A stretch of DNA of 23,122 nt. Origin: Larix sibirica (lineage: Eukaryota; Streptophyta; Pinopsida; Pinales; Pinaceae). This document shows positions 21,651-23,122 of the stretch, piece by piece. The number at the start of each line of letters is the position of its first letter. Positions within the stretch are counted from its first letter, which is position 1. The DNA lies in assembly GCA_004151065.3 (NCBI GenBank), contig NWUY0300007642.1, positions 76,189-99,310 of the forward strand. Reading direction: 5' to 3'. The notes under the pieces were generated by a model that made no database searches, had not been told where the DNA came from, and saw nothing but the letters and a program-made list of their open reading frames with translations. A program made the translations under genes and the position numbers.

Positions 21651-21696
21651 GTCTCCTGATGATGATCCCAGAGTAGGGATCGAAACGTCGAGAGTT
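21651..21696 (+). ncRNA. Hammerhead-ribozyme-like motif, unit 2
   Basis: The same core occurs here: CTGATGA at 21656-21662, one T, stem II GATCCC (21664-21669) and GGGATC (21676-21681) around loop AGAGTA, GAAAC at 21682-21686, and GTC at 21687-21689. Stem I is better than in unit 1: TCTC before the core pairs with GAGA after the GTC, and AAC/GTT can extend it beyond a 2-nt bulge. The core is offset by exactly 204 bases from unit 1, so the two could act together or release a monomer. Confidence 0.6.
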
Positions 21697-21756
21697 TCAA
21701 CTTTCTAACGTATCTCCTCCTCACAATTTTAACTGCTCCTGCGTATGACTACATTC

Positions 21757-21772
21757 AAACAGAGTTTTATCA
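21757..21772. repeat. Target-site duplication, right copy
   Basis: Partner of 21371-21386, with one substitution (A for G). The gag relic resumes through it. Confidence 0.8.
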
Positions 21773-21900
21773 TCAAGTATTTGGGTGGAAAACACAATGA
21801 TTTAAGGAAGCAAATGATTCTCTTTAAGTCTAATTCCATTAACGAAACCTATGTGCAAACATAGTACTTGAAGATGGAGGTAAAAATAGTTTCACTTGAT
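21757..21900 (+). pseudogene. Ty3/gypsy gag relic, 3' part
   Basis: Downstream of the insertion the plus strand reads KQSFIIKYLGGKHNDLRKQM, then LFKSNSINETYVQ, a stop, and YLKMEV. The KYLGG...LRKQ...LF pattern is the usual continuation of plant gypsy capsid after the block at 21300, so this belongs to the same gag. Recognisable similarity ends near 21900, where the oppositely oriented pol relic takes over. No zinc knuckle is visible. Confidence 0.7.
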
Positions 21901-22380
21901 GTGTGAGATGCAGTGTTTGGAAGTCTCTAAATATACTCAAGGGATGATATATTCTTGATAAGAGAAACCAATATTTCATGGTCATTAAGGTTAGAAAATC
22001 CTTAATCATTAAGCACATAATGGGAATTCCAAGATTCCTTTCGTAAGTTCCCATAGACCTTCTACCAAAACTAGAGTATTCCATCCATATCCACAAAATA
22101 CCCTTCAAACTTTAGTCTTATCTCAACCCCAGTTAGGAGTGTCAATTGAACCTCTTTATACCGTTTATCATTCCGTAGTCAGATACTAAATTTATTGCTC
22201 CTAATACAAGTGCAATGAACCTAGAGCACAAATAGTGGGTTTCTGCGCAAAGTATCTAAGACTTGATTCTCTTATCCCTTTATATAAGACATCTCAAAAC
22301 TGTACTCACTCAATAAAGACATCCAACATTGTTTCCTAACATTTAAATATGTTTGGACATATATATCATAGAATTTGGTG
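21840..22380 (-). pseudogene. Ty3/gypsy pol relic: RNase H to integrase linker
   Basis: Continuing leftward from the RNase H block, the minus strand keeps patches typical of the region after RNase H and before the integrase core. LLSEYSFEMSYIKG corresponds to the usual LL.EY.F...Y.KG block. Near 22075-22160 KFEGYFVDMDGIL is followed by KVY, with two TAG codons nearby. The reading changes frame several times. I see no intact HHCC zinc finger and no DDE core. It overlaps the end of the gag relic on the other strand, so the boundary between the two relics lies near 21840-21900. Confidence 0.6.
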
Positions 22381-22605
22381 ATCGAATTTAAACCTAAACC
22401 TATTACCAACCAAGTAGTTCCTCCACACCTTCAAGGCATGCACCACTGTTGCTAAATCTAGATCATGGGTAGAATAATTCAACTCATAATCCTTTAGTTT
22501 TATTGATCCATATGCAATCAATCTATCTTCCTACACTAGCACTCTTCTGAACCCTTCTAAGGAAGTGTCCATGCACACAAAAAAATATTTCCCCATATCT
22601 GGCAA
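22378..22605 (-). pseudogene. Ty3/gypsy RNase H domain relic
   Basis: A 76-codon frame with a single stop runs from LPDMGKYFFVCMDTSLEGF to KVWRNYLVGNRFRFKFDH. It contains the family pattern LPD...F.V..D.S..G, then V.V.Q, then IAY.S..L...E.NY..HDL.L..VV.AL..WR.YL.G..F....DH. The normally conserved glutamine after VLV is a TAG at 22531-22533, consistent with CAG changing to TAG. In an active element this domain degrades the RNA strand of the RNA/DNA hybrid. The DTS triplet and the HDLDLA helix are still readable, so this is the best preserved part of the relic. Confidence 0.85.
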
Positions 22606-23012
22606 CCCTAAGATGTGTGCAATTGTTAACAAATGGCAATTTTTTGTAAAATCTTCCTCGCACTTATTAGATTATACATAGTTCTTACAATTTTTCTACA
22701 AAGAGGTATAATGTTCACAATTCTAGCTAACACATCCATAAATATACTAAAATAACCTATAAATCTCATAAAGTTGAATTCGTCTTGCTTATGTCTTAGT
22801 GTAAGATAATCAATAATAATTACAATCTTAATAGGACTATTAGTATTCCTTCTCTGGATATAATGTCTATGACAATGGATCTCCTTTTAATAAAAGGAAA
22901 ACTTTCCCAATTTGGCATAGATATTATGCACACACATGCACCACAACACTAACCACAAATGTTTTACATACTCTTTCTCTATCTTAAAGGATATCAAAAT
23001 GTAATTAAGAAA
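22606..23012 (-). pseudogene. Ty3/gypsy reverse transcriptase C-terminal relic
   Basis: Before RNase H, the minus strand reads YILISFKIEKEYVKHLWLVL and HNIYAKLGKFSFY from 23012 downward. A TAA follows where the family has a glutamine, then KEIHCHRHYI, and farther on FMRFIGYFSIFMDVLARIVNIIP. These correspond to the block after the catalytic DD motif (DDIL..S....EH..HL..V, then YAKL.KC.F), to the LGH.IS block, and to the thumb pattern R.F.G...Y.R.F. The aspartate pair is not preserved: NY occurs where DD is expected. Several frame changes are present. Non-functional. Confidence 0.75.
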
Positions 23013-23122
23013 CATTTCTCTGAATATAATGTCTATGACAATGGATCTCCTTTTAATAGAAGGAAAACTTTCCCAATTTGACATAAAGATTATGCACACA
23101 CATGCACCACAACACTAACCAC
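22850..23122. repeat. Tandem duplication, period 166 bp, inside RT relic
   Basis: Positions 22850-22956 recur at 23016-23122 with about five substitutions, and the second unit is cut off by the window end. It could be a simple duplication or the start of a longer array. The unit covers the RT segment with YAKLGKFSFY, so that block is encoded twice in succession. Since 166 is not a multiple of three, the copies lie in different frames. Confidence 0.85.

Larger units (their letters stand above)
21387..21756 (+). mobile_element. 370-bp insertion with two hammerhead-like units
   Basis: The segment between the two halves of the gag relic is bounded by a 16-bp target-site duplication, a length typical of target-primed rather than LTR insertion. 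It contains two diverged direct units that align from about 21412 and 21619 onward, both with GGGCATC, CAGGCTTCAA, the hammerhead-like core and a CGTATG-containing tail. It has no reading frame of its own, no poly(A) tail and no LTR-type ends. Penelope-like elements carry hammerhead motifs in their terminal repeats and have been reported in conifers, and plant retrozymes also carry paired hammerheads. This could be a truncated or non-autonomous derivative of either kind. The 'n' at 21589 falls between the units, so the internal length is uncertain. Confidence 0.6.

Noticed and set aside
21445-21708. Plus-strand open frame MSPDDDPRVGIETSSF across the hammerhead-like units
   Set aside because: The repeated peptide simply translates the structured CTGATGATGATCCC...GGGATCGAAACGTC core twice; perfect stem pairing explains the conservation better than coding.

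Overview
The window looks like intergenic or repeat-derived nuclear DNA of a large plant genome, most likely a gymnosperm and probably a conifer. It is AT-rich, has long stretches without genes, and every recognisable coding remnant is broken by stops and frameshifts. The recognisable families are plant-type Ty3/gypsy retroelements, an LTR with a degraded tRNA-Met-type primer site, and a small element with hammerhead-ribozyme-like motifs. I found no intact protein-coding gene and no tRNA, rRNA or CRISPR array. The lineage is an inference.

Layout. 1-1205: AT-rich DNA without a supportable gene. 1206-2428: minus-strand end of an LTR retroelement, with a coiled-coil-rich gag-like remnant, a primer-site relic and a 285-bp LTR. 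2439-7906: mostly featureless, with a 52-bp fragment homologous to a repeat at 15.76 kb and a 36-bp minisatellite near 3.9 kb. 7907-14506: a large unrecognised, intronless, minus-strand pseudogene whose 3' two-thirds appears twice. 14507-15444: a shared upstream region, part of it GC-richer. 15445-15896: a second unrecognised pseudogene on the plus strand, divergent from the first, appearing again at 18048-18499. 20977-21900: a Ty3/gypsy gag relic on the plus strand, split by a 370-bp insertion. 21840-23122: a Ty3/gypsy RT, RNase H and integrase relic on the minus strand.

Two points govern interpretation. First, the two long near-perfect direct duplications (7907-10649 with 10651-13386, and 15150-17751 with 17753-20354) each meet at exactly one 'n'. 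This is the pattern expected when a scaffolder joins overlapping contig ends or haplotypes without merging them, so the duplications are probably assembly artefacts and the true locus about 5.3 kb shorter. Second, many nonsense codons fit C-to-T decay of glutamine or arginine codons. One is visible directly as CAG in one copy and TAG in the other, as expected for methylated, silenced repeats.

The most interesting item is the 370-bp insertion at 21387-21756. It is flanked by a 16-bp target-site duplication and carries two hammerhead-type cores (CTGATGA, a 6-bp stem II, GAAAC, GTC) 204 bp apart. That arrangement resembles Penelope-like elements and retrozymes.
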